Shown here: positions 22,578 to 33,692 of the stretch, in pieces
Layout of the letters: each line of letters begins with the position of its first letter
Position numbering within the stretch: the stretch's first letter is position 1
Source of the DNA: Bedellia somnulentella
Lineage: Eukaryota; Arthropoda; Insecta; Lepidoptera; Bedelliidae
DNA: 64,000 bases
Assembly: GCA_963576735.1 (NCBI GenBank)
Contig: OY755187.1
Location: forward strand, 6,262,001 to 6,326,000
Direction of reading: 5' to 3'
Translations under genes and position numbers: made by a program
Notes under the pieces: generated by a model
Told to the model about the DNA's origin: nothing
The model's database searches: none
The model's input: the letters and a program-made list of their open reading frames with translations, nothing else

Positions 22578-24980
22578 TTCAATGTTACATCCTCAAGATT
22601 TTTTAAACCATGTAGATGTTTAGAGTTCTGGTTGCAAATGATAACATGTATTTGGTTAAATAAATTATTGCAAACAATAAAATTATTACAATTAAAGGTA
22701 TTGGTGAAAGTCCATTTCCCATTAAATTTCAAAGTATTTAAAAACTGTCATTTACTACTAAAACTAGTATAATACCAAAAGTCAAAATACATATTTTGTT
22801 TATCACATATAGGATGATAAAAAATAAAGCTATACCAAACAGGTCGACTAGCCAGTCTATCTACTTGCTTTCTTAAACTACCAATGGGCATCCCTGATCA
22901 GTACGCAGCCAAGAAGTGTTTATGTCATTGTAAATGTAAAATGATTAACGAAAATTTCTTTCAAAATAGAAAGATGAATCTTTGTAGCCAAAGTATTTGA
23001 AAGAAGAATTAAATACATGTAGCAACTATATCTTGAGATCTATACAAGAAGATAAGAATGCTTTTCTTAATAAATTTATTTTTAACAATAATATTTATAA
23101 ATTACTTATACTCCTGAGATTTAAAAAAAAAAATATTTATATGCTTAGGAATAAGTCCAAATCAAGAGGAAAGGTTTGATTTGAATTTGCGTTCCATGTC
23201 TATCCATATAAATCAATATTCATAAGTTAGGTACAAAACTAACACCCATTTATATTTCACATAAAATCGCCAAACTGTTGTTGGTTGATTAATTTAAGAC
23301 ATAAAACTTATTAATGAGTGCACTCTGTATTTGATACACCATACCTATAGAGGTATAATAGTACTCACTAATGCCAACCATATATATATATATATATATA
23401 TAAGACCATACCATATTTAACAATATTATCGACGATTTCAGTAGAAACTGCATAACTAATTCGACTGGAAAAATAATCAGAACAAGACAAAATTAACAAT
23501 GCTTTCTTTTTGTTAAACTTTAGGTAATAGACATTATTATAATATCTTTAAAGTTTATAAGATTTTCTTAAAGATATTTTCTGACTTAATGAGAGAGCCT
23601 TTGAATTTGTTAAGGCCAAAAAAAAAAGTCTGTATTTCTACACCTTTATTTAATATATGTCGAATGTTCAAAAAAGGAAACATTGAGAATTGCAGTTTCA
23701 AGGTACAAATGGAATGAAAAAATATTATAAGCATGAAGATCATGTTGCAATCAAGAATATTTCTGTAATAAAATTAAATATAACATATGTATGAATATTA
23801 TACAATATGTTTTGCTTGTGATGTAAATAGGTATATTTATGACTCGCCTTGACAGAATATGTGTTTAAAAAGAAAACCATATCTTTGCCTATATCAGTAT
23901 TTTCCTTTAATTATACGAAAATATTGTTCGGTTGCACAAAGCGGCGATCGACAGTCACTGCACACCCAAACGGGAACCAATGGCGTGAGATATGATTGTA
24001 TGTATACATACAAAACAAAAAACGATAGCATGCTCTTGATCGTAATATCCAATTAAATAAAAGTAAATTATTGACGTAAGAAATATAAGGGAATTTCATA
24101 CCTACCCTGCTACATACCCGCGATATGCTTTTGTATAGTAATATTTCTAAAACCAACTAGATTCAAACCCAATAAAAGGGAACTATCTTCAGTTCGTTTT
24201 CCTCGTATGACCATGACAAGACCATAGACATAAAAATAACCGCCCTTGCATGCGGATCCATAAGCAGTTATAAATACGTTCTGCAAAAGACGATTCAGAT
24301 AAAATGTAATGATATAAGTTTAGTGTAAAAACTTCCAAAGACCAACTGCTTTTTATATATAATTTTTATATTAGAAAATTCTTTATTTAAATATGTAAAA
24401 ATATATGAACAAGTAACAAATTCAAATTTGTATGTTGGCAATTGCAAACATGTAAGTGGTTTTGCGATGGAGAGGTTTCAATTGTGTCAGTTATGCTATT
24501 GGAGCCCTGTATTTACTAAATACCAACAGAGACATTCGTAAAGATAAACGGTAAAGGTAATGGTCTAGAAGGAAAACGATAAAATTTGTCAAGTTTGTGA
24601 AAACTGAATTTTTTCGTGTTCTTTACCTTTGGTAAAGGCATACGTACAATTGCTAAAAGAAACAAAATGTAAGATTCCTTTAAATCTATTGTGTTATTCG
24701 AGATGATTCCCTTATGATCTCTGAATGAATTTCTCGGTTTAAGAACTAATCTACAATCTCAATCACACATATATGAATATTTGTATATAATACATATATT
24801 TCATTTACAACACATGAATAAAACGTTTCTCGTACGTGGCCCTCAAAAATTTCAAAAATTAGTTGACATAATGAATTTTATGAAAAAAAAATCTTACACC
24901 CTTCCACGACGTTATAATTTACAAAGATATGAATGGATCATCAGCATCATCAGCACCTATGTGCATTGTGACAAAACTGA
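22578..24980. other. AT-rich region without recognised genes
   Basis: Contains a short copy of the foldback family start (22578-22622), an (AT)n tract near 23382-23402 and a family B fragment at 23925-24010. All open frames are short and AT-driven. Confidence 0.45.
23925..24010 (+). mobile_element. Family B LINE 3' end, short
   Basis: AAAGCGGCGATCGACAGTC, AACGGGAACCAATGGCGTGAG, then a (GTAT)n tail. Confidence 0.7.
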
Positions 24981-24984
24981 GAGT

Positions 24985-25140
24985 ACCTGTGAGCGTCTAG
25001 CAGGTGGCGGCCGGCGGCGGTGGCGGCGGCGGCAGTGACGTGACATGTCCATCACGGTCTTCATCACGGCAGGTACAAGCACAACCGTAGCGAGCGGGGA
25101 CAGTTGCGGTGGCGGTCTTGTAATGCCATGTGGGCATCAT
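24985..25140. other. GC/CpG-rich patch
   Basis: A (GGC)n-like tract at about 25003-25033 and CpG-containing sequence stand out from the AT-rich surroundings. A short plus-strand frame starts with ATG at 25046, and CGGCAG|GTACAAG at about 25071 would pass as a splice donor. No further exon was found. It could be a first exon, a promoter or a piece of a mobile element. Confidence 0.35.
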
Positions 25141-25605
25141 AATTAGACAGCAAGATAGTCCGTCGTTTTTCGTATGTGGGTAATAATGAAAACTATTTTA
25201 ATTTTCATATGTGAGTAATAATGAAAAACATTATTACCATGTGATTATTCAAAATAATGATGTTGATTTATCCATAACAAGGTTATTGGATATGTAACTA
25301 AGCGCCAGAAGGCAATCAAAGCTGATATTGTGTTTGTGATTTTTCCAAACTATTATTACGGCAAAGTCAGCACCTCAAGTGAAATTCACTGAGTAGATTA
25401 TCAGGTACCTGTCGATATACTTTCCATCATACTGTTTCATGTTAATCCTGCTGGGATATATAACCCCAATGTTCAGAGAACTCGTCAGTGATGGGAACTA
25501 TGGTCGTCTCGACCTTTAGGTTGTTCTTGCTTGGGTATGTCATTCGTACTGGTTCGTATGACACATTATTTTCCGACAACTCAACGTTTTTATAGTAAAA
25601 ACTTA

Positions 25606-26270
25606 CGGTCGGTGTACACCGTATTATTTAATATACATGTAGTAACTATTTACTGATTGATGATAATGCTGAAATAAATAAAGCTTCTTTCTGGGAAGTA
25701 TCTCGTACAACTACTTTAGGAAAGCGCATGCCAATTGATCTTCTGGACAATAACTCGTATTACCTCTTTAAGAAGATTAAAAAGTTGTCGATGTATAATA
25801 TTATTCATTATGATAACGTACGGTAGGTGTACACCGTATTATTTGATATACATGAAGTAACTATGTTCTGAATGACGATTATGCTGAAATGAATAAAGCT
25901 ACTTTCTGGGAAGTATCTCGTACAACCACTTTAGGAAAGCGCATGCCAATTGATCTTCTGGATAATAACTCGTATTACCTCTTTAAGAAGATTAAAAAGT
26001 TGTCGATGTATAATATTATTCATCGTGATAACGTACGGTAGGTGCACACCGTATTATTTGATATACATGTAGTAACTATGTACTGAATGACGATAATGCT
26101 GAAATAAATATAGCTACTTTCTGGGAAGTATCTCGTACAATCACTTTAGGAAAGCGCATGCCAATTGATCTTCTGGATAACAACTCGTATTACCTCTTTA
26201 TGAAGATTAAAAAGTTGTCGATGTAAAATGTTATTCATTGTGACAACGTACGGTAGGTGCATATTGTATT
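25606..26270. repeat. Tandem repeat, 215-bp unit
   Basis: The palindrome GGTGTACACC and its variants start units at 25611, 25826, 26041 and 26256, exactly 215 bp apart. Units share TTCTGGGAAGTATCTCGTAC and TTAAAAAGTTGTCGATGTA and look more than 90% alike. Further diverged partial units (for example TTTCTGCGCAGTATCGCAC at 26538) continue to about 26600. Confidence 0.92.
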
Positions 26271-26615
26271 ATTAAATATACATGTTCAAGAAAAAGAAGA
26301 AAATACATTATGACAATCAATGTTCTGGTTAATATTACTTATTATCTCTTTAAGAAAATTTTAATATTGAATCTTTACTGTTTTTATGATTCATGACACT
26401 TTCTGCGCTGTATCGCGTAGGTAAAACCACTTTAGATATACATGACATCAATCTTCTGGGTAATATTACGTTACTTATTATCACTTTAATAAGACTCAAA
26501 AGTGGGTCATTGATAAAGTTAATAACAATTATGTCACTTTCTGCGCAGTATCGCACCATCACTTAAAAAAGTGGATTGAAGAAAAAACTGTATAATAACT
26601 CATTAAGGGGCTTAA

Positions 26616-26960
26616 TAGTCCGGTCAATTTAGGCCTAAAATAAGGAGGAAGGTTACATAAATTCATAAGAAGCTGAAAATTGGCACAATTGTTCAAAACA
26701 TGATTATAAATGATACCTCAAAAGTCCCCATCGTTCCGAGGTGTGCTAAAAATTTTACACGAGGTCAAAGGTAAAAAAAATGAGTTTTTTGCGATTTTAA
26801 GCGCAACGGTGAGTTTTTTCGCAAAATCACCCCAGTACAAAATTGTAGATCAGAAAATTCTCTACAAAAAAGATATCAATATTTTTTTTCCTAAAAGCCA
26901 CCATTTTGAAGATATAACGCGTTGAAACTTCACTTCATACTTTGCACATGTACGCCACGT
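26616..26960 (+). repeat. Left long terminal inverted repeat
   Basis: Runs from TAGTCCGGTCAA to the GCCACGTATGA region. The arm matches the right arm closely between GGTTACATAAATTCATAAG and GATATAACGCGTTGAAA. Confidence 0.88.
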
Positions 26961-27241
26961 ATGAACATCACTTATAAGGTGTTATAACTTAAATTTATTT
27001 GCTATTGGTGATTGTAACTTGTTTCTATACAATATAAGTTAAAATATGAAAATCTCAGGTATGATAAACCCCCGTTCCTAAACTTGTACATCAGTGTAAC
27101 CTTGGGATAACATCTGTCTTTTATTCTATTGTCTGTGTGGCATATCCCTATCGTATACCTGCTCTATGTTGGTATGCCTAATAATAATAATATAATAACA
27201 ATAATAATACCTATTTGTGCAGTTTAAAATGTATAACAAAA

Positions 27242-30200
27242 ATGTCAGAATATTGTTTTATTTGTACTCATCTTTTAACTGAAGGTGAAACTGTAAATGT
27301 TAATCGTGGTATGAAGACACTGATTAATGCGAGTATTGAAAGAAATGATGGATATTTGGAATTTCTTGAAAAACAAAAATCAGTGACAATACATAGTGAA
27401 TGTCGTAAAACGTATACGCGAAAAAGTTCTATTGCTGCCATTAAAAGAAAACGCGAAGAACGAAGAGCTAGTACATCTACAGGATCTACAGTTAGTTGTC
27501 CTCCTCATACTAGATCACGTCCAAGTGATTCAGCTTTTTGTTTTAAAAAACTATGTTTATTTTGTGAAAAAAAAAGTTTACATCGACGTAGTAGAATTTG
27601 TCAAGTAAGTACACTTGAATTCAAAAAGTCAATTTTGGAAGTAGCGCGGTCTCGTTCTGATGATTTATCAAAAGCTGTTGTTTCTCGTATCGAATTTGAA
27701 TATGATTTATATGCTTCTGAAGCAAAGTATCATCAAGATTGTTACACTTCTTTTTTGCAACCAACTACTGGGGGTAAAATCGGTCGTCCCAAAGATGAAG
27801 CAACAAATTTGGCAATGCAGAAAATATTTACATACATTGAGAGTAGCAATGACTGTCAGTTTACTTTGGCTGAATTAAGAGAAGTTAGCAAAGTTTTAAC
27901 TTTAGATAATAGAACTATTAAGCTGAGACTTAAGTTGAAATACGGCGACAGAGTTATTATTACTGAAAAATCAGGAGCATCAACATTTATATGCTTGCTA
28001 GACAGTCATCATGAAATTTTAAATCAAGCTTGGTATGAAAAGAAAAACATGAACAAACAAGAAGAACGGTCAAGAATTCTAGATGCAGCAGCATCTATTG
28101 TTTTAGAAGATATTCAATCCTCGGTATTTGATAACTCTCACTACCCTCCACCAGGTCGAATGTTTGAAGATTTAAATAGCGACATCCCGCAGTCACTAAC
28201 ATTTCTTGTGGAGCAAATCATTTTAAAAAATAAACGATTAAATTTGGATCATTTGAAATTAGTATGCACAAATATTTGCCATAGTATTATGACTGCTGTT
28301 CGACCACGGTCGTTCAAGTCTAAATTACAGTTAGGTCTCGCAGTTTTTTTCCACCGTAGGTTTGGGTCTAAACGTCTTATACACATTTTTTCGTCTTTTG
28401 GTTTGTGTGCGTCTTATAATGAAACATTGATGTACGAGTCAGCAGCAGTTTTTCATCCTCTTCCTCATGTCCTACCACCCGAAAGTGGTACACTTATTCA
28501 ATACGTTGCAGATAATGCTGATATTAATGTTAATACGCTGGATGGTAACAATACACTTCATATAATGGGTATAATTCAAATAGTAACTCCAAAGCACTCT
28601 GTTTTACTAGAAGAACCTATGCAACGAACCAAAGAAGTTCTTTCAGCAAAACACTTTAAAGCAAAAGCTCATGTACCAATACACATCTATCAGAATGATG
28701 GTAGTGTAGTAGGTTACAGTAAAATATATGTCCAAGATTTTGGTTACGGAACTGAAACAGTATCTTTTCATAAAAACTCTGACGTAGTATGGTTTTATGG
28801 AAAGTGGAAAAATACATCATTGCCTGGTTGGAACGGTTTTATTGAACGCTTAACAAATAATCATACGAATTATGCTAAATCTCAAATTTCATTCTTACCA
28901 TTTATCCATCAACCGGCCAGCAACTATAATACTGTCTATACCACCTTACTTTGTACATTAGAAAATGCGAAACGTTACGGCCACACTGTATGCATCGTGA
29001 CTTTCGATCAACCCCTGTATGCAAAAGCTCGAGAAATTGTAGCAGCCGCCCCTAACAACTCAGAAGTATCAAAGATTATTATCAGACTTGGAGGATTTCA
29101 TCTACTCATGTCTTTTCTCGGAGCAATTGGTCATATTATGCAAGGAAGCGGGATGAAAGAAGTACTTTCAGAAATCTATGCACCAAAGTCATTAGATAAA
29201 ATGCTTAATGGCCATGCTTACGCAAGAGCTGTTCGAGCACATACATTACTCCAGCTTGCTTTAGCAATTATAATATTGAAGACAGTAGATATTGATGACG
29301 TCATGGAAATAGATTTAAAAGTAAATATTGACTATATATTGGATAACATTCTTTCATATAAAGATATTGAAAATGATAATGAAGTATCAGGTGCTTTACT
29401 TCATAAATTTAATGAAAAATTGAAAGATTTTGAGAAACGAGGACCAACAGCGAAACTTTGGATCCAATATTTCAATATGGTTTCACTTGCTAAAGAATTT
29501 TTAAGAGCTGAGCGTATGGGGGACTGGAAAGCTCATTTAAACTGTGTAAAAGAAATGTTACCTTACTTTCACGCATCAGGTCATTTTCCATATGCTAAAT
29601 CTGCACACTTGTTCTTACAAGACATGATGCAATTACAAGACTCGATGAGTCCTGAGGTCTACAAAAAGTTTTCTGAAGGATATTTCACTGTCAGACGCTC
29701 AGATAAATTAAGTTGTGGAACTTCTACAGACATGGTAATCGAACAGTCTATGATGAAAGCTATGAAGACAGATGGAGGTATTGCTCGAGGAAGAAGTACA
29801 AAAGAAAGTGTAATAAGTAAATGGGTTTACAGTATGCATGCAATGAACACAGTTTGTGAGAAATTAGAAGATCTTGCTAATGTTAGGATGGATACGACTG
29901 AACAGCATGTTGATGCAAGTGACTCACGAGTGAAAAAAGACGCTAAAGATATACGAGTGCTTCTCGAGTGGTTCTCGATTCATGATCCTTTTCCAGAGGT
30001 TAACAAAGTTATATCGATTGCAAGTGGTGTCGTTGGTGATAATACGATTAATTGCTATAAAGCACGTGAACTTGGACTTATTTCTATGGCAAAAATTACA
30101 GGATTGACATTTAAAGATATTAAACTGAAACGCGCTGACAAAGTTGTTCCCCTTTTAGCTATGAGTAGCAGCATAAAAGTTCACGAAGAAAAAGTACCGG

Positions 30201-31681
30201 TTGACCCAGTATTATTGTTTCAGCGCATGAGTGTTACTGCGGCTTTTCAAGATGAAATTGAAAAATATTTCGAATATGAATTAGCTCCTTATCCGTTAAC
30301 AATATTTGATGAAATTGGAATGCGAAAGACCCAGAAATCAGCTATTTACGATTGTTTTCAGGCCATCAATGTTGATATTAATAGCACTAACTCGACATAC
30401 ATAATTGACGGAGGATACTTATTACATCGAGTTGTGTGGGATAGCGAAGAAACATTTAACGTTATCTTAGATAAATATGTTCAATATGTACGCCGACACT
30501 TTGGTTCCAGAGTTACTGTTGTATTTGACGGATATCATGATTATACGAGAAATATTAAAGCTGCAGAGCAACGCCGTCGGAATGCTGCTTCATCAACATC
30601 TGCTGATATTATTTTCGATGAATCTATGACTGTTCCTGCCAGTCAACAAAAATTTTTTGCAAATAATCACAATAAATCTAGGTTCATTTCGATGTTAAAA
30701 ACAAAGTTTACTGCAGAGAATATATCAGTTGAGCAAGCTGATAATGATGCTGATGTACTTATTATTGAAACAGCAATAAAGCAATTTAGCGTGACACATA
30801 CAACTGTTATTGTTGGTGAAGATATTGATTTACTCGTCTTACTTGCTGCCCGTACTCCAAATGAACAAATTATTTATTTTTTAAAACCCGGAAAAGCCAA
30901 AAATCAATCGCAAATCTACTCATCAAAAAGTTTATCTACTTTTCCTAAGTGTCAGAATCATATACTATTTTTACACGCAATAACTGGCTGCGATACGACA
31001 TCTGCTTTTTACAGAAAAGGAAAAACAACAGTTTTCAAAATGTTTGAAAAAAATGACTTACTTCAATGTGCTGAAGTTTTTAAAAATAGTGACTCAACTC
31101 AACCAGACGTTATCAACAGCGGAATTCAATTTCTTCTCGCTATGTACGGAGCTCCTAAAAAAACCACTTGCTTAGATAAGTTGCGATACGCCACTTTTGT
31201 TAAAAATACGCGTAATAAAAAGCAAGTACAACTAGCTTCTTTACCTCCAACCTCAGTAGCTGCTCACCAACATTTATTTCGGGTATATTACCAAGTTCAA
31301 GTGTGGCTTGGTAATCAGCTGGACCCTAAAGACTGGGGTTGGAAGTTGGTCGACAATACATTAGAACCAGTTCTAACTTTACTTCCACCAGCACCTGAGA
31401 AACTTCTCAACTCAATATTTTGCAACTGTAAAAAAGGTTGTAACGCTAAATGTGGATGCAGAAAAGTTGGACTGTTTTGTTCCCTGCAATGCACAAACTG
31501 CCAAGGCCGATCTTGCTGTAATGTTGAGTCAGCTAATCTAGAAGACTCATATGATACCAATGAGGAATCGCTAGTGGGACAGTTGATCTGTGAAATAGAA
31601 GAAAAAGAAGAAGAACAAGAAGAAGACGAAGAACAAGAAACAGTAATCCTGGAAAATTACGAATCAGACGAGGAATATTAA
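27242..31681 (+). CDS. Transposase-nuclease fusion protein, 1479 aa
   Basis: One uninterrupted frame. I start at the ATG at 27242 (MSEYCFICTH). The frame is open for nine more codons but without an ATG, and TTTGTGCAG just upstream resembles a splice acceptor. Domains by eye: two C-x2-C...H-x3-C zinc modules (residues 4 to about 60 and about 103-175); a transposase-like core with TFDQPLY (about 588), RLGGFHLLMSFLGAIGH (about 616) and DMVIEQSMMKAMKTDGG (about 838), where Asp and Glu are candidate catalytic residues; an XPG/PIN-like nuclease with YIIDGGYLLH (about 1053), VVFDGYHDY, ADNDADVLIIE (about 1165), VGEDIDLLVLL and GCDTTSAF; a CXC domain with FCNCKKGCNAKCGC (about 1394); and an acidic tail. 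Similar uncharacterised proteins occur in cnidarians, fish and insects. Expected role: cutting and pasting its own TIR ends. What the nuclease does is unknown to me. Confidence 0.85.
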   Translation: MSEYCFICTHLLTEGETVNVNRGMKTLINASIERNDGYLEFLEKQKSVTIHSECRKTYTRKSSIAAIKRKREERRASTSTGSTVSCPPHTRSRPSDSAFCFKKLCLFCEKKSLHRRSRICQVSTLEFKKSILEVARSRSDDLSKAVVSRIEFEYDLYASEAKYHQDCYTSFLQPTTGGKIGRPKDEATNLAMQKIFTYIESSNDCQFTLAELREVSKVLTLDNRTIKLRLKLKYGDRVIITEKSGASTFICLLDSHHEILNQAWYEKKNMNKQEERSRILDAAASIVLEDIQSSVFDNSHYPPPGRMFEDLNSDIPQSLTFLVEQIILKNKRLNLDHLKLVCTNICHSIMTAVRPRSFKSKLQLGLAVFFHRRFGSKRLIHIFSSFGLCASYNETLMYESAAVFHPLPHVLPPESGTLIQYVADNADINVNTLDGNNTLHIMGIIQIVTPKHSVLLEEPMQRTKEVLSAKHFKAKAHVPIHIYQNDGSVVGYSKIYVQDFGYGTETVSFHKNSDVVWFYGKWKNTSLPGWNGFIERLTNNHTNYAKSQISFLPFIHQPASNYNTVYTTLLCTLENAKRYGHTVCIVTFDQPLYAKAREIVAAAPNNSEVSKIIIRLGGFHLLMSFLGAIGHIMQGSGMKEVLSEIYAPKSLDKMLNGHAYARAVRAHTLLQLALAIIILKTVDIDDVMEIDLKVNIDYILDNILSYKDIENDNEVSGALLHKFNEKLKDFEKRGPTAKLWIQYFNMVSLAKEFLRAERMGDWKAHLNCVKEMLPYFHASGHFPYAKSAHLFLQDMMQLQDSMSPEVYKKFSEGYFTVRRSDKLSCGTSTDMVIEQSMMKAMKTDGGIARGRSTKESVISKWVYSMHAMNTVCEKLEDLANVRMDTTEQHVDASDSRVKKDAKDIRVLLEWFSIHDPFPEVNKVISIASGVVGDNTINCYKARELGLISMAKITGLTFKDIKLKRADKVVPLLAMSSSIKVHEEKVPVDPVLLFQRMSVTAAFQDEIEKYFEYELAPYPLTIFDEIGMRKTQKSAIYDCFQAINVDINSTNSTYIIDGGYLLHRVVWDSEETFNVILDKYVQYVRRHFGSRVTVVFDGYHDYTRNIKAAEQRRRNAASSTSADIIFDESMTVPASQQKFFANNHNKSRFISMLKTKFTAENISVEQADNDADVLIIETAIKQFSVTHTTVIVGEDIDLLVLLAARTPNEQIIYFLKPGKAKNQSQIYSSKSLSTFPKCQNHILFLHAITGCDTTSAFYRKGKTTVFKMFEKNDLLQCAEVFKNSDSTQPDVINSGIQFLLAMYGAPKKTTCLDKLRYATFVKNTRNKKQVQLASLPPTSVAAHQHLFRVYYQVQVWLGNQLDPKDWGWKLVDNTLEPVLTLLPPAPEKLLNSIFCNCKKGCNAKCGCRKVGLFCSLQCTNCQGRSCCNVESANLEDSYDTNEESLVGQLICEIEEKEEEQEEDEEQETVILENYESDEEY

Positions 31682-31759
31682 TCATTTCATTTTCAATTAC
31701 ACCGCCATTATTTTAACCAACCGATATGTACAATAATATTTTACAATAGTTTTAAAACA

Positions 31760-31765
31760 AATAAA
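31760..31765 (+). promoter_or_regulatory. Candidate poly(A) signal of the transposase gene
   Basis: AATAAA lies 79 bp after the stop codon and before the right TIR. Confidence 0.5.
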
Positions 31766-31839
31766 ATCACTGCAGACCAGTGGAATAGGCCTCCAGGGGA
31801 TACCACGTTAAAATAAAACGCGCTAAGTACACTACCTCA

Positions 31840-32191
31840 TAGGTGGCGTGGAAACGTGTGCAAAGTATGAAGATTACCAATGATCGAACTTTTCAACGCG
31901 TTATATCTTCAAAATGGTGGCTTTTAGGAAAAAAATTATTGATATCTTTTTTGTAGAGAATTTTCTGATCTACAATTTTGTACTGGGGTAATTTGCGAAA
32001 AAACTCACCGTTTCGCTTAAAATCGCAAAAAACTCATTTTTTGGACCTTTGACCTCGTGTAAAATTTTTAGCACACCTCGGAACGATGGGGACTTTTGAG
32101 GTATCATTTATAATCATGTTTTGAACAATTGTGCCAATTTTCAGCTTCTTATGAATTTATGTAACCTTGAATGTATAAGTTGACCGGACTA
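31840..32191 (-). repeat. Right long terminal inverted repeat
   Basis: Inverted partner of 26616-26960. It is slightly longer because of small indels near AAGATTACCAATGATCG. Confidence 0.88.
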
Positions 32192-32394
32192 TAAGAACAT
32201 AAAATGATTATATTACTCACCGCCATTTTTGCCGCCAACTATCAAAAGTGAATTTACATATATAGTATTTCGGAAGTAGAACCTTGTCAATTCATATGTT
32301 TACTTGAATAGTCATTAATATACACTGGCATTTACAAGTTGAACATAAATAATTATGTTACAATTTTTATTTTACGGAGACGAAACGTGTTTCC

Positions 32395-32575
32395 AATGCA
32401 GCACACCTAAAAAGAATGAAGGAACGAGATTGGAGGACGAGGGACCGATTGATGACCGGAATGAGTTGAAAAATCTTTATTTTCGCTCTGAAATGGTGTG
32501 ACCATGCAGTGTATCCTGAATCGGACTACATGGTTAACTAAATCTTGAGGATGTAACATTGAAATATAATATATA
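32395..32575 (-). repeat. Inverted copy of the 22.3-kb foldback repeat
   Basis: About 165 bp match the 22281-22420 segment in opposite orientation, including the complement of GTCCGATTCAGGATACACTG and of GGTCCCTCGTCCT. Its outer end (complement of AATGTTACATCCTCAAGATT) matches 22578-22605. Confidence 0.88.
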
Positions 32576-32711
32576 ATTTACACCGTTGAAAGGGTTTGTT
32601 AAGGATAATTAAATAAACATATTTATGTACATATTACACAAACCAAAGTGGCCTCTAGAAAGGTACAATGACCTGTGGTAAGGGATGCTAACTGGACGCT
32701 ATATACATCTA

Positions 32712-32830
32712 TCTATACTTATAATAAATCTGTAGAGAGGTCAATTCTGTACATGAAATATATTTTCAAAATAACCATCAGGTGGTGATTAGGGATCGAT
32801 ACTGATGCCAAAAATGCAATCAGTAAAATT

Positions 32831-32868
<38 letters not shown>

Positions 32869-33680
32869 GGTTTGTATGTTCCTTATGGAAACAAAAACTA
32901 CTCGACGGATTTTAACGAAACTTGGTACAATTATTCTTCATACACCTGCGCAGGTTTTTGTATTCTTTCCAGCAGAGTAGTAAAGGGGAATTTTGGGAAA
33001 TTTTGGGAAAACGGGAGAAGTTACTCCATTTTTTAAGCTTCCGTCGCGTGTGCAGCCTCAATGGTTAAACTTACATAGAAATCATGTGTGACGGAAATAT
33101 TCTTCATAAAATTATCTAAAAAAAATCCCCAGCAGTTTATGTCTATCTTTTACGGTTGACCCACAATAAGACGTGTAATTCCTGATAGCTTAGCAGTTCG
33201 GATCATTCTGACTATATTTGTTTACTCTTACGTTTGTAAACCTCTCACTCATCCCAAATTTAAAAAAGGTAACATTATTACCTATTCAATAAAAAAAGAA
33301 TCATAGAAATCGGTAGACAAACACCGAAATTATACATAAAATAAGCCATCGCGCCCGTGATCAAAACCAAATCGTTACTAATTTACATACTAGGTGGCGC
33401 CAGTAGTTGCATCCTACATCAAGTAATGATTTTTTTTTTAGATTGTTATAAATACTTCATAGCGTTTTATTCCAAAATTTGCTATTAAACGGAAATACTG
33501 AACCGTTCATCAAAGCGCATTTAAAATCACCAAACTACACTGTTTAGGGAGTGCTATAAATTTAATAAATTGAAATCATTTTGCGCTGAATTTCACAATG
33601 CTTGAGCAGTGACTGAAGAAAGAAACCTCAGATATTTAAAAAAACAACGCTACCCGTGCGAAGCTGGGACGATCCACTAG
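32712..33680 (+). mobile_element. Non-autonomous Helitron, copy 2
   Basis: Starts TCTATACTTATAATAAA after A and ends GATCCACTAG before T. Differences from copy 1 are few: a shorter (GTCT)n array, small indels and scattered substitutions. It is inserted at the edge of a family A copy whose tail half continues at 33693. Confidence 0.92.
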
Positions 33681-33692
33681 TAAATAATAATT

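Larger units (their letters stand above)
26616..32191 (+). mobile_element. 5.6-kb TIR DNA transposon, Academ-like
   Basis: Both ends start TAGTCCGGTCAA inward and are flanked by the 3-bp duplication TAA (26613-26615, 32192-32194). After a short variable stretch the inverted arms stay nearly identical for about 300 bp. One long gene fills the interior and no nested insertion interrupts it. A 3-bp duplication together with a transposase joined to an XPG-type nuclease is what I recall for the AcademX group of the Academ superfamily, so the superfamily call is an inference. The complete ORF and well-matched arms suggest a recent, possibly active copy. Confidence 0.85.

Noticed and set aside
27215..27241. 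Start of the transposase at 27215
   Set aside because: That codon is TTG, which is not a plausible start here; the first ATG is at 27242.
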